Source: Dryococelus australis
Taxonomy: Eukaryota > Arthropoda > Insecta > Phasmatodea > Phasmatidae
DNA: 64,000 nt
NCBI GenBank assembly: GCA_029891345.1
Contig: CM057009.1
Coordinates: 307,622,666 to 307,686,665, forward strand
Direction of reading: 5' to 3'
Below are positions 12,386 to 24,437 of the stretch, in pieces (position 1 is the first letter of the stretch; each line of letters begins with the position of its first letter). The notes beneath the pieces were generated by a model. That model was given only the letters and a program-made list of their open reading frames with translations. It was not told where the DNA came from and made no database searches. The translations under genes were made by a program, and so were the position numbers.

Positions 12386-13206
12386 TTAGGCAGGCGTTAT
12401 TTCTTCGAAGTAACTCTTACGGCCATCCCCCTCTAGCGAGTGCGTTGACATATCATTGGCAGGATCAGTTGCCTCGTTTCCAGGAGCATATAAACAAGAA
12501 GCTACCATCGATTCAGTTTGCGGCTGGCCATTGTCTGCACGAGTGGCAGATGGTTCACTTGCAACAACATTAGCAACACTCTCCGTTGTAATTTCGGGGT
12601 TCCCAGAAGCATTGTCCGATACAGCGAATGGGTGAGCTGGAATTTTCTGTGGGTTGTAAGGATAGATGCCACAAGCAGCAAATCCTGCACTAGCATTTCC
12701 CACTGTCGCGGCCGCGCTCCAGGCTGTATTCAACAATGTTCCAAACTGGAGTCATGTCAGTTTTATTCCGGGGTCGCTGTGTATCCAAGTGTTCACATCT
12801 TGCTGCCCAAAAGACTCCAAAGGTTTAAAAAAAACGACCGATCCAAGGGTTGCAAGTATTGGGTTGTGTGGCTAGGAAGGCATAGTAGTATTACGTCATT
12901 GTCTGGAGCAAAGTCCAGTACACCAACGTCAGAACAGTGGCAACTGTGGCCGTCTAAAATAAGCAAACACTTACCTGATTCCTTACGAGGTACAGAATTA
13001 ATTTGTAGCCAGTCTAAAAAGGCCTCAGCATTTACATAACTAGACATTCCATTCATTCTTACAATGCAACCCAGTTGGCATACTATCTTCAAAATCGGGC
13101 TTCTTTCGTTTTCCATTAAAAATACTATACGGGGGCAAGAAGTCATCTTCGGCGTTACTGCAAGCAACTACAGAGAATGTCTTTCCTGTGACATTTATGT
13201 TGGCGG
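12386..13206 (-). pseudogene. pogo/Tigger-type DDE transposase remnant
   Basis: Three minus-strand frames join into the C-terminal half of a Tc1/mariner-superfamily DDE_1 transposase of the pogo group. First comes INVTGKTFSVVACSNAEDD with FLPPYSIFNGKRKKPDF (about 13206-13080), the conserved segment after the first catalytic Asp. After a frameshift comes AEAFLDWL, then CLLILDGHSCH carrying the second catalytic Asp, then LPSHTTQYLQPLDRSFF (down to about 12793). After another shift comes FAACGIYPYNPQKIPAHPF, the usual pogo C-terminal segment (from 12736), with a tail to the stop at 12386. The N-terminal DNA-binding domain and first Asp are missing and there are at least two frameshifts, so it is dead. 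Plus-strand open frames opposite it (12518-13039) are shadows. Confidence 0.85.
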
Positions 13207-13309
13207 CTTAAACAACAACATAAGATTTATATATAATAAAGTAAGCTACCAAGTGCCAACACAGTATCTCAAAAGGTTCGTAAATGGCAGCCGAACTATT
13301 CTATGATCC

Positions 13310-14620
13310 CTCTGCCAGTTTCTTTCATATAATTCATAATGGGAATGTTCCATTGCATGTGATTTCCGATACGTAAAATTAAACAAGGTGTAACGTCGTG
13401 GAATTCGAATTTCGGTCGTTGTGAAAATGATATCATTATTCAGTTGCCTGAAGACGTAATATTAATTCTCATGTATCTGTTTTTGCAACAATAATAGTTC
13501 ATTATTTTTTATTAATAAACATAGCTGATACTTTCGTTTACGTAATTTATGAGTATAATACATTTTATACGTCTTTCAAGTTTATGAATGTTGTTAAGTT
13601 TACATAAGCAATAGCCATAGGAGAACGTTATATAATGCTACTATGGCAATAAAGTGGTTCAAGATATGAAAGAGCCTATCGCTTTTGTGATTTGCAGCTA
13701 TTTCAAATATATGTTAATTTTAATATATTTTAAAGTATATTTTCTAAGAGATGTGCCATTTTGAATCCATTAAGCAGGGCAGCTAAGTCAAGTGGGCTAA
13801 GACTGTTAGGTTTCTTTTTAATTTAAAAGTAAATAGGTCGAGTTAGGAGTTCTGAAACAGGCCGTCCGGATAAGACAAAGATGTATGAGCGCGGTTGTAT
13901 AAGAAGGCCTGTCAGGGTCGCTGCCCGCGTGTTTTTCCGTGTTTAAATAGCTCGACTGATCTTACCCTGTAATCCTACACACAAGTTTAAAAGTTAAAAT
14001 GTGATATAACAACGTTAGAGAACTCGCAATATGTACAGACCTACTAGCTGATGAAATTAATGGCGCAACTCTAAATTTTAAAAGTGATGGGGAAGATTAT
14101 TGCATTAAGATGGCGGTATCTTTATCAGCGTATATTTATTTATTTCTATTTATAACTTACAGTTATAATTAAATATTAAAAATGGAACCATAATATTCCT
14201 CACAGACCTACTTTAGAGAATTCCTAAAACCAGAGTAGAAAGATTTGAGGCTGTACTTTCTCACGAGAGACTGGAAAAAAAATGCATATATATATATAAT
14301 GAGTACATTTTTATAAAGGCTATAGAACCAAATAAACAACATGGACAAACTATAGTGAACTCAAAAATATATGATAAGACATGCCCTATGTCCTGACCGC
14401 CGTTGTGTTCATTTATTTGGTCCGAGAAGTAAGCTAAAATTAAATAAAAATAAATTCCATGATGGAATGGATGCCACGCACTTAGCACTTTGCAAAGAGA
14501 ACTCTTGAGTTTCGTCTGTAAGACAGAAATTGGAACAGACACCCAGCCGATTCAGACGAACAACACTTCGCACTCATGATAATCGTACATGATTTAATGC
14601 CATATCGATCGAGAGAAAGG
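13310..14620. other. No gene recognised
   Basis: AT-rich sequence with short uninformative open frames. I see no repeat boundary or RNA gene. Confidence 0.5.
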
Positions 14621-14624
14621 AAAC

Positions 14625-14860
14625 TTAAGTAAGGAGGGTGAAAAGATTGGGTGGCTATGAACATGGAGGGCACGAAAGCCAATGAGAATGAAGTGAATAT
14701 GGAACAGCGCCGAAATGCAAGGACGATAGAAACGCGATATCTGCAAGAAAACCAGCCGACCAGTGACATGTTCCGGCACGATTCCTGCCGGGAATCGAGC
14801 CCTGTTCGCCTGGGTGGGAGGCGAATAGTCTAACCAATACACCACCGAGGCCGCCGATAC
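14625..14860 (-). mobile_element. tRNA-derived SINE copy
   Basis: Reading on the minus strand, a tRNA-like head (A-box-like TTGGTTAGACTATTCGCC, B-box-like GGGCTCGATTCCCGG) is followed by the shared body segment near 14765-14690 and a tail. The same body occurs at 20525-20690, 56690-56875 and 62640-62920. Plus-strand translations such as MEQRRNARTIETRY come from this SINE and are not genes. Confidence 0.75.
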
Positions 14861-15309
14861 TTTCGTAAAGCAGAAGAAATGATCGGTGACATAAGCGTAC
14901 TCTTGCTCTTACAAAGATCCCACAGTTTACACTGATGACTGTAACTGATCAAAAACCGTAATAAATTACACAATGTGTTGAGTTCGTTAAAGTGGTTGTG
15001 GGCTATTCTGAACCATACTAAAACCAGACAAATATTGCATGGGTTAAATAGCACAAACCAGTAAAGTCGACAACAAACGAAATAATCCAAATTATAGCTT
15101 ACCTGGGTGTACAGTTCTTTTAAAACAAAAACAGAATTTGTCAAACACATTAAGACCTACAACGTTTGTTATATTAAGAACTAGCTGACCTACCCTACCT
15201 ACTAGTTGAATTTTTTTGGTTTGGGGTGGGTGGAGATTTCGGACCCATTTGGGGACCAGGGCCAGTTTTGTCCTACCTGGCATTTCCCGGTATCATTATA
15301 TTAGTTGGT
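14861..15309. other. No gene recognised
   Basis: Only short frames and no recognisable repeat. Confidence 0.5.
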
Positions 15310-15750
15310 ATAGAATGTTCACGCTAAACTGAGCAATTTTCAAAGCCCTGCTTAATATCTACTTTTATGCACGTTGTGTAGTCTTTGGCGTTATGTAAAA
15401 TTAACACTGCCATGGGTCTCATTACTTTATTCATACGTCGGTTAAGAGAAATGGTGAAATTATTACAAAAGTAGGGGCCTAAATATATTAAAAATCTGAT
15501 AATTTTTACTCTTAAATGCATTAAAAAATATAGAAAACGAAATAAATATTCTGCGTTATCAGAAATGGTTACCTAACGCTTTTAATTCGACGATAATACA
15601 CGGAACTAATTTTCCTCCATTGTTACCAACTTCACTGGACGCATATCACTTAATGCACTTGTTAAAATATATGCAGGCAGGGGTAGTGATTTTTTCTAAA
15701 CTGTATCTCAAAAGTGCTAACTTTATCGTGAACGGTCTTTATTGTTTGGA
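15310..15750 (-). repeat. Dispersed repeat, inverse copy of 63580-64000
   Basis: The reverse complement matches the window's last 420 bp: GTTCACGATAAAGTTAGCAC at one end, CGACGTATGAATAAAGT and TGTTAATTTTAC in the middle, and GTGAAC at the other end. Divergence is roughly a fifth to a quarter by eye. Transposon type is unknown and no protein is recognised. Confidence 0.7.
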
Positions 15751-17060
15751 ATTATATTTTTTACTCGCAAGGGTTATGATGGTGGAAAAAAAAGGGGGGG
15801 GGGGCAACGGGAGGCCAGAGCTCGTTTTGGCCTACAAATTATTTTAAGTTGGTTACCGAAGAGTATCTCCGCTAAATTCGGTCCAGATCCGTCGAACGGC
15901 GAGGAATTGTTAAGAGAGATTTTTGATTTTTATATATGCAAAGCATTGTACAACACGTCGCCAAACCTAAGTAGAAAATACTCATACGTAAAAATGCATT
16001 AGACGCTTCATTTACGATCAAAACATAACGAAAATCCCAAAAACCATTGTAGCAAACATGTGGTATTTCAATTCGATAAGGGTGAAGTGATGTGGTGATG
16101 CTGCAACTAATGTATCGTCGTAAGACATACGGCAAGAAAAAGAGCCGAACTCAGTAGTGCCAACGAGGTCATCGTGTTCACATGCAGTGAGTACTGGGGC
16201 ATGGAAACGGCCATGGGTGCATCCGGCGGCCAAGCTCCATGCATGCTGCATGCATCCAACATACAGAAAAGTGCACTGCTGTGGGCAGAACAAACTTCGA
16301 ACACATGTTATGACGTTTCGACGTTTTGCATGCTGATGCGCGCTGTGCTTAACGCGGAGTGTAGTTATTTTATCTACTTTAATGTTGTTACAAGCTTATA
16401 TTTAACTTCACTTGTTTATATGTATATACGGTAGGTGTCTGTCCGTCGCACACTGGATCACTAGCGATCACGATGTGATTGGTGGACAAGTTGTCGATTA
16501 CTGGTGGCGTGTGGAGTTTCAGTGCCGGGGAAGTCATCATTTGCACATGACTGAGTGGGCAAGAGGCCATACAAACTTTGAAACACAAGGAACAATTTAA
16601 ATTTATTGACCGCGTGTGTGTATGTGAAATACCCTTTCAAGATTCCGATCTGCGTGAACTCGTATAGAAATGACAAATTTATCGACATACACACGTGTAA
16701 AATGAATACTGAATGTTCAACATGCCGATTCAACTTCCCGCGAAAAGAGAGCACTGAAACTCGCCTGATCGCAAGCGATACCGATGACGGACGAGTCTGT
16801 GAATGTATAAATAATATACCTATATAATAATAATAATAATAATAATAATACAATAGGTGAGGCTTAAAAGTGAAAAATAAATTAACTTTAAAAACCATTT
16901 AAAACCAATCTTTTATGTATAAATGAACTTAAAAGATAAAAATAATTACAGGACAGAATTTTGAGAAATCGTAAGACCTGGTCGAACAGCCGTAATGATC
17001 TTTACTACACTTTAATATTTTTGGAAAACTTTATATTTAGTATACAAAAGTTTGGCGTAC
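15751..17060. other. No gene recognised; G run and (ATA)n microsatellite
   Basis: Contains an 11-G homopolymer (15794-15804) and an (ATA/TAA)n run (16827-16851). The 145-aa minus frame at 16461-16898 reads through the microsatellite (poly-Tyr) and is not supported. Confidence 0.5.
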
Positions 17061-17065
17061 ATAAT

Positions 17066-17115
17066 TAAGAGCCTTACGCAAGATATGTGCCTACTACATT
17101 TAAGAAAATGATGTA
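17066..17115 (+). repeat. Direct repeat left of fold-back element
   Basis: TTAAGAGCCTTACGCAAGAT followed by a GTGCCTACTAC word closely matches 19064-19113 in the same orientation. It is too long for a target-site duplication (Tc1/mariner elements duplicate TA). Confidence 0.6.
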
Positions 17116-17252
17116 TACGTTCTACAAGCTGTTTCTGAATTCCCATTAAACATTGTAAGGGCATGTAGTGGGGACCAAGACGTTTACGTTTTGCATAGGA
17201 ACTTATGTGCGGTAACGTATCGTTTCCCCTCGACAAACAAAACACCACCACA

Positions 17253-17546
17253 TCACATGTTGACCTGCAACATACTGTACGTCGTTTTTCCTCTGGATCC
17301 ACTTACAAGAAGGGCTCGATGTGACGACCAGCGACGTCTTACACAAACACGGCACCTACGTATCATGTTCTGGTACACACGATCACCAATACCTGGAAGT
17401 CCAATATCTCCCGCAGACTTAATCCGCGCCAGCAGGTCCTCCTCTGATTCCACAGGCGTCTTGTAAATCACGCCCTTCATTAGGCCCCACCGGAAGTAAT
17501 CTAGCGGAGTCAAGTCGGGTGAACGTGCAGGCCAAGCAATCGGGCA
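17253..17546 (-). pseudogene. Inverted duplicate of transposase C-terminus
   Basis: Minus-strand frame with IAWPARSPDLTPLDYFRWG, which includes the third catalytic Asp region, then a tail ending QVNM. It is the partner of 18634-18922. Upstream of IAWPARS the sequence is unrelated, which marks the duplication breakpoint near 17546. Confidence 0.85.
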
Positions 17547-17797
17547 CCCATGAGAGTACGTGGAAGCCAATGCGGGTGCCAATGACTAGGGTAGTGCGTG
17601 TGTTACTCTACGATCACATGATGTCCCGTGTCCGTGACCGGTTTCTTTACATGCCATTCACTTGATGTTGTAAACTGCCGGGAGACACGTCAATCAGTTG
17701 ACGTTCGTATCTGCTGTAGTGCTTGTGTTCAATTTGTGATTATCCTCCTTGACGTGAAGCCGAGCTGCAATTCTTTGCCAGTATGTTGCTGTTGAAC

Positions 17798-18922
17798 ATG
17801 GAAAACTACACATTTAGGGAATACGCCGAATGAAGTTATTTTACGGCGAAACTCGGTGCAATGGGAGGGCTGCTCGTAAGCTGTACGAGAAGCGTTTTCC
17901 ACACCGCCAGACACCTTTGCACACCTTTTTTTGCCAAGGTTTACCAGAGGGCCTCGGAGACAGGCAAATTCACCGCCAACAGATCCGACTGTGGTGCTCC
18001 ATGGCGGCGGCGCACCCCCGAGTTCGACGAGGCTGTACGCAATGCAGTCGAAGAGGACTCGACAACAAGTACTCGAAACATAGCGCATTGATTCAATGTG
18101 GATCACAAAACTGTCTGACGTGTTCTGCATGAGCAGCTGCCACACGCCTTCCACCTCCAGAGAGTACAGGTAATGCACCCATAGGATTTTGCGCTACGCG
18201 CCGACTACTGCAGGTGGCTCTTGCACCGTTGTGTTGATGAGCCCGTATTTCCACGGCGCATCATCTTCACTGATGTCGCCAGGTTCACCAGGTAAAAAGG
18301 TGTTTTCAATTCCCGCAACAGCAATACTTGGGCCGATGAAAACCCGCGTGCTACGCGCCCTCATGGTTTTCAACAACGATACGGTATCAACACGTGGGTA
18401 GGACTTTTGGATGGACATGTCGTTGGGCCATACCTTCTTCCACGTAGATTCACAGGTGCCATGTACTTGATTTTCCTTGAACACGTACTGCCTGGGTTTT
18501 GGGAAGATGTGCCACTGCATGTGCGTCAAAACATGCGGTTTTATCACGATGGAGCACCACCTCATTTTTCTCTTGCGGTCCGACATCACCTCGATCAATG
18601 TTTTGACCAACAGTGGATAGGTCGAGGTGGCCTGATTGCTTGGCCTGCACGTTCACCCGACTTGACTCCGTTTGACTACTTCCGGTGGGGCCTAATGAAG
18701 GGCGTGATTTACAAGACTCCTGTGGAATCAGAGGAGGACCTGCTGGCGTGGATTAAATCTGCGGGGGATATTGGACTTCCAGGTATTGGTGATCGTGTGT
18801 ACCAGAACATGATACGTAGGTGCCGTGTTTGTGTAAGACGTCGCTGGTCGTCACATCGAGCCCTTCTTGTAAGTGGATCCAGAGGAAAAACGACGTACAG
18901 TATGTTGCAGGTCAACATGTGA
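17798..18922 (+). pseudogene. Mariner-like (DDE_3) transposase, frameshifted
   Basis: ATG at 17798 starts MENYTFREYAE; a one-base loss shifts the frame into LFYGETRCNGRAARKLYEKRF, a helix-turn-helix region. Another frame continues with RRRTPEFDEAVRNAVEEDS (about 18000). Next comes IIFTDVARFTRKGVFNSRN (about 18255), holding the first catalytic Asp but with Ala where the usual segment has Glu (DEA). Then LLPRRFTGAMYL, FYHDGAPPHF (second Asp) and IAWPARSPDLTPFDYFRWG (third Asp) follow, ending at 18922. Several frameshifts make it non-functional. These motifs and their order are those of an insect IS630/Tc1/mariner transposase. Minus-strand frames over it (17729-18178, 18194-18610) are shadows. 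Confidence 0.88.
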
Positions 18923-19063
18923 TGTGGTGGTGTGTTGTTTGTCGAGGGGAAACGATACGTTTCCGCACATAAGTTCCTATGCGAAACGTAACCGTATTGG
19001 TCCCCACTACATGCCCTTACAATGTGTAATGGGAATTTAGACACAACCTGTATATTTCGAATA

Positions 19064-19113
19064 GTTAAGAGCCTTACGAATGATAGGTGCTTACTACGCT
19101 TACAAGATCTACA
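19064..19113 (+). repeat. Direct repeat right of fold-back element
   Basis: TTAAGAGCCTTACGAATGAT followed by GTGCTTACTAC matches 17066-17115. A weaker third copy appears near 19212, so the element may sit inside, or have recombined across, a short tandem repeat. Confidence 0.55.
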
Positions 19114-19114
19114 A

Positions 19115-20520
19115 ATTCTGTAACTACTACTATATATATTTTTTTTATCTGTTTAGTTTATTTATAAATAAAATAGTGGTTAGAAAGGTTTTTACAGTTA
19201 ATTATTTTCTCGTAAACCAAGGTCCTTACGCATTTTACGCTAGAATATTTTCTACTTAGTTTTAACCATAGATTCGTGTAGTGCAGTCTGTATCCACTAA
19301 TTACCTGACATCGTGTATTTAACGTATTAGTGACCATTTGACAGCGTTTCGTACAGACTTCTTCCCGCCATCCCAATGTACCTATTAAAATACTGTTCGA
19401 AACGCGGTGAGATTTGAATGTTCGTTGGGTAGACGAAACCAAAACACTTTTACTTGCTCTGGACCAGCAGCGCTGGATAAAACATCTGGAAGTTCCCGTG
19501 GGAGATCACGAAGATCGCCGAGCAGAGAACCACATAAAGAGGGAAAAGAAACACGCCCCATTTCCCATAAGCCGGCCCAGAAAATGGCAGAGCTAACTAA
19601 CCCTGCGCGCACGTAAATTTCATTAACTAAACACTGAAAAGTTATGGCTCGTAACAACGCGCTAAACCCCCGGCTTAATGGCAAAAGGCGCCACGTTAAG
19701 GGACTCCGACATAGACAGTTTAATCACCTCTCTCGGCAGTAGAGCACACCATCCCCAACGCTTCATACTCCGTCCGCTATGAAACAACTACCTCCAACTA
19801 GGTCCTAAGGTACGATTTAAAAAAAAAATCGTGTTAATTTACACAAGATACATGTGGCAGCAGTTTATCAGCAAACCTATAATGTCCCCACACTTATTCT
19901 ATATTTTTCAAGAGTAAAAAATTTGTAATCAGTAAAATATGGCAGCGAATGTACTTTGGAATACACAATGTTTTGTTACATAATAAAAAGGAGAAGTTAC
20001 TGTTTTGGTATTGTGTTTAACTATTAATGAAATAAAATGCACACCCGCAACTCAGAGTGATCTTAAATAAGCAGAGTTCATGTAAATTTACACACACAAC
20101 TTTTTTTCCGACTCGGAGACCCATAGGCATATCGCGAATCAAATCCGCGAAGGTTGGAAAATCAGCCTTACGACGAAAACAATAGGCAAAGAGCACTACC
20201 TGCTAACTACAGTATTTTTTGAACAGGATTTCGATACCAGTAGTTACAACCGCCGCAAATTGGCATTACAAGTGAAACTATATTTTTCTGTGATCGACAG
20301 TTAATTAATGTTTCCAAATTCTGTACTTTTTTTTTCAAACAATGACAAAAATAATATTTTTAGTAAGGTGGAACTTAATGAAATAAAATACTGCATTGAT
20401 ATTTAAAGACGAGTATTACCAGAGCTCAGAATTTAACGTAATTTTGTAAATATTTAATCCTGATGTCACTCAAGCAAATTAGTATAAACCCATCCATTAT
20501 CAAGAAAATTACTGTATAAG
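19115..20520. other. No gene recognised
   Basis: Mostly AT-rich. A GC-richer patch at 19400-19620 (with CATAAAGAGGGAAAA) shares a few words with 33800-33880 and may be an unidentified repeat. The overlapping frames there give no recognisable protein. Confidence 0.45.
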
Positions 20521-20524
20521 TTGA

Positions 20525-20690
20525 GTTGAGAGTTTTCGGCGGCTATTAACAAAGAGGTTTTGAAAGCCGATGGGAGTGAAATGTGGCGAGATGAAGCAGC
20601 GCCTGAATGCAAGCGCAGGGGAAACGGGAGATCCCCGAGAAAACCCGCCTGCCATTGATATCGTCAAGCACGTTTCCCAATTACTAAAAT
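20525..20690 (-). mobile_element. SINE copy, head missing
   Basis: Body and tail of the same SINE as 14625-14860 and 62640-62920 (GGGAAACGGGAGATCCCCGA, then GAAAACCCGCCTGCC). The tRNA head, expected to the right, is absent. Confidence 0.75.
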
Positions 20691-21184
20691 TACCGCACGA
20701 ATATCGTGTTGTAAATACAAATGCAATTAGGGAACTATTACCATAAAATGAGAGCTCTAGTAATATTAGAAAACTAAATTTAAAAAAAATTTTTTGTTAA
20801 ATGGCTAGAATATTATTAATTTTTTTTATTCAGAGTAAAATCAATTCAACATTGGTTTTAAGATAATCGCGAAAACATCGAAATATCTTCAGAATCGCTG
20901 GGCGATAAAATAAACCGCAAAAGAGGAAACTGTACTATAGTTCACACGTCCAGAACTTCTGTTTTTTTCCTTGAAAATTGCATAATTTCTAACCTGCTCG
21001 ATCTTAGACGACAATTTATATTAAAAAAATTACAAAAAAAATGTAACTGTATCTAAATATTTATAAAAATTATTTTGATATCATGCATTAGTAGATAATA
21101 TCTGAGAAAACTGAATCACTGCCCCCCCCCCCACCCTCCCCACGCACACAAACACCGACATGTTCACAGCAACAGCCCAAATGT
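20691..21184. other. No gene recognised; C homopolymer
   Basis: AT-rich spacer with an 11-base C run (21122-21132). Confidence 0.5.
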
Positions 21185-21420
21185 TTAAACCTAGCGAGTT
21201 GGCGCAATGAGAAAACACTGGGCTTGCAATCGGGATATTTGGGTTCGATTCCTGTCCTGCCGTGTTTATTTCGGTTCTCCAAGGTTTTCCTATATCACTC
21301 CAGCCTAATGCCAGACCACGGCCGATTCCTGCCTCGTTCCTGCATTTCAGAACGACTTGCTCCGTCTCTAGTGACCTCACTGTTTACGAGATGTTAAACC
21401 CAACTGACCTTACCAACTTA
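21185..21420 (+). mobile_element. tRNA-derived SINE, second family
   Basis: The tRNA-like head has an A-box-like GTTGGCGCAATGAGA and a B-box-like GGGTTCGATTCCTG. It is followed by a body with CCAGACCACGGCCGATTCCT and a tail ending AGATGTTAAACCCAACTGAC. The body words (GGCCGATTCCT, GACGT/GATGTTAAACCC) are those of an arthropod SINE type as I remember it. It differs from the SINE at 14.6 kb. Confidence 0.7.
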
Positions 21421-22780
21421 ACAAAGCTCATTATACCATATCTTTTACAAGATTAAACCAAAGATTTAAGACAAAATATCAAGAAATGTACATATCCCTA
21501 AAATAACTAATTTATACCAGTCGAATCAAGGTAAAATATAATAAAATCATTATATTTTACAAAAAAAGTTCCGTGATGGAATTCAATAAAAAATAGAAAT
21601 AGACATAAAAGTGAACATATATAAATGTTAATATAAAATAATTTTACAGAATTATACAAGTCAGGTACTTCCAGTATCAAGTATTTACATACAATTTTCA
21701 AATTGTTTCGTTCTTTATAAATACAATCATATTTCGTTTAGAAGTGTCAATTCAGACTTTTCCATTATTTTCACATATAATTCTGGTAATTATATTTTAA
21801 AATCATTATTCAAATACAATATAATTTATTATCACAGTTTGTATTGAAAATTAGAAAATTTGACGCTTTATATTTTTGGTTAATATCAAGTTCATTCAAT
21901 TTCATAACTCAACTGAGTTACTCAATATCTTGAGTAAAACTCGCATTATTTAAATAGAAAACATTTTAGGTGAAATAAAAACATACAAAATTCAAAAATC
22001 AAACTGTTGACTTAACAATATTTATCAACAACCTTTAACAGATATAATTCTTCTTTTTTAAATTTTTTAACATCTTGAAAGATAATTTTTGTCATAAATA
22101 GCGAACAAATATATTCTGGAAGGCACAAGCGAGACAACAAAAATAAACCTATATCCGTAGGAACTATTTATTAGAGGACATAAAGGATTAACGTAAATAT
22201 TAATTGTGCAGAATATACTCAATATACATAAAATATTAATTTTATGAGATTTGTTTCTAGAGTATTTAGTGAATGAAAAAGATTATTGTAAATGATCTAC
22301 TACTTTATTATTTAGAAAAATATTCGTATGCTGAATTGAAAACGTTATTAAAGCAAAATAAAAAATATTCTCTTATATTGTCAGCAGAAAATAGTTTCCA
22401 ACGATATAATAGTATAATTCAGAGAGCAAAATCTGTTTACAAAGTTACGTGAAGATAATATAACAAAGAAGTTAAAAAATTTAATGTACAATTATCCAAA
22501 GGTCAATAAAATATATGAAAAAAAAGAAAATTAAAAGGAAGCCAACTGCCTTTCAGTCAAGAATACAAACTTGCAAATAATTAATTAAGACAACTGTAAA
22601 ATGCAGAAAGAATTTGTAGGATCATCTAAAACAGAAATTATTTCAGTCATTACAATTATTTTACAGACTACTTATATTATGAGGGTTCTGAAAATAAATC
22701 TAATGCACTCAACTTGAGAAAAGATATCCATCACTCTGAAGGAGCAATCCCAGGGGCATAAAGTTGGAACACGCAATATA
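21421..22780. other. No gene recognised (very AT-rich)
   Basis: About 1.4 kb of highly AT-rich sequence with no supportable frame or repeat. Confidence 0.55.
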
Positions 22781-22789
22781 TATTTTTAT

Positions 22790-23915
22790 AGAGAAATTAT
22801 CGAAATAATGTACAATACCAAGCACGTATTGCACGGGATCAACACTTGCAGTTTGCCCCAAGTCTGGTGTTGGACCACACGTAGCATGGAAAAAGGTGGC
22901 GATAAGGTCGGCCATGAAGGCATACAGAGGTCGGATATTTTCCTGGGTAAGATCCTGCTCACAGCTGGCGCAACTGCTTTTCAAAAATCACCGCAACTGC
23001 AGCTGGTCTAATTTGCCATCTAGTCTGGTCTCAAACCTTCTCGATGGGCGAGAGACCCCCATCCCCGGGGACCATTCTAGGAACATGTTGACATCACGAA
23101 GGCAGGCCAGAGGCACTCCTGCTGTGTGAGGCCCCGCATTGCCCTCCTGGAGATCGGGGTTGTCAAGCTGCACAAGGAATGGGAGCGCACATTGTCGCAG
23201 AATTTCCTGGACCTATCACCACGCCATCAGGGTTTCTTCAATCTCCAGCAGTGGGGTGCGGGAATCGTAAGAAATTATACCCCACACCATGACACCTCTT
23301 GTTAAGGTGGTTTCCAGCTCCACAATGAAGAATGCTGGCCAGAATGTCTCCAGACTTGAATTCGGCGGTCGCCTGTATCTAGACCGAGCTGTGATTTGTC
23401 GCTGAACACCACCCATCATCAGTCCGCAAGCTGCCACGGTACCCGTTCCCGGCAGAACTTCGCGTGCTCTCCAATGCCCAGGTCGTACTTGTAGACGTCG
23501 TAGGGAAGGCTGCGACGACAGATCTCGCTCTGATAGCATCCTGGATATAGTACTGGCGGACAAGCGCGTATTCCAAGCTCCCGTGACATGTCCCTGGTTG
23601 GTGCGCAGCGAAGCATGTGGTGTGCTCACAGCCTGTCACACAATAAAACTATTCTTCCTGCTGGTCGTCAGCCGGGGTCTACCCGAGCCTTCTAGGCGGA
23701 TGTGTGTACACTTCTGAACTCACTTCGTCCAGCATCGACTCAGTGCAGGCAGAACGGTTCGAGTGGCGAGCAGTGCGCCGAAATTTCCAACCTGCATCTC
23801 GGAGTCCGATGATGCGGCCTCTCTCAAACTTATACAGCTGGACAAAGGACAAATGCTTGTCAAATGCGCCGTCGGGGCATGGTATGTGTTCACTAAACTT
23901 GGCTCCGTTGCTCAC
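22790..23915 (-). pseudogene. Tc1/mariner-type transposase, frameshifted
   Basis: Minus-strand pieces in shifting frames give the order of a DDE_3 transposase. FERGRIIGLRDAGWKFRRTA (N-terminal helix-turn-helix, about 23840) comes first. A paired-like segment follows at about 23600-23450, then GVMVWGIISYDSRTP (about 23290). Then come LPFLVQLDNP and AGPHTAGVPLACLRDVN (about 23180-23090, the region of the second catalytic Asp, where QDNARPH is expected). Then LSPIEKV (about 23040) and LYAFMADLIA (about 22910, the C-terminal helix). Stops and shifts throughout show a dead copy. This family is distinct from the fold-back element at 17-19 kb. Confidence 0.8.
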
Positions 23916-23919
23916 ACAG

Positions 23920-24437
23920 ATACTAGGGCTTTTTTCGGTGTCTTGCAGCTGTGAATGATGGATGGATATTTATGCCCCTAGTGGCACACTCGCTCTAGCA
24001 AACCACATTAAACTCAATTTGTACAGACGCAGGTTATGAAGATACTGCGTGGCAGCCTTCGATCTACACGCGTGATTCATTTATAGTGATAAATTTTTCT
24101 TGCAATTAATGTAATTGGAGCACCATTTGAAAATATGGACATTGTAAAATGAATTTATTTTAGGGCCAGGAATTCAATTATGCATAGATCAAGAATTTTA
24201 ATGACTACTTAAAATTCAACTATTTGATGAAATTTTATAAAAAAAAGTTATTTAATTTGATGCACTGTGCCCAGGCTGGTCACAATATTCAGTAAATAAT
24301 ATCAAATGTTGTGTTAATAAATGTAACCCAATCAATGATTTATCATACATATTTACAACATACTATTAAAGCAAAGAAAGCTTGTGCCAATGAAATAAAA
24401 GATGATTAAAAATATTTCATTTAATCCATAAATCAGC
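23920..24437. other. No gene recognised
   Basis: AT-rich sequence between the transposase relic and the long hairpin. Confidence 0.5.

Larger units (their letters stand above)
17122..19047. mobile_element. Fold-back mariner-like element
   Basis: The left arm (17122-17546) is an inverse copy of the right arm (18634-19047). The two arms encode the same transposase C-terminal 96 residues with only two residue differences. Between them lies the rest of a Tc1/mariner-superfamily transposase reading rightward. The outermost matching words are ACAAGCTGTTTCTGAATTCC on the left and its inverse near 19024-19047. The original 5' end appears to have been replaced by an inverted duplicate of the 3' end. 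Confidence 0.8.

Noticed and set aside
12518-13039. 173-codon plus-strand frame
   Set aside because: Antisense to the pogo-type transposase remnant, whose LLILDGHSCH and LQPLDRSFF motifs are on the minus strand.
14651-14845. Short frames such as MEQRRNARTIETRY and its opposite-strand partner
   Set aside because: These are translations of a tRNA-derived SINE also seen at 20.5, 56.7 and 62.7 kb.
16461-16898. 145-codon minus frame with poly-Tyr
   Set aside because: Runs through an (ATA)n microsatellite and lacks any recognisable motif.
17729-18178. 149-codon minus-strand frame
   Set aside because: Shadow of the mariner-like transposase on the plus strand.
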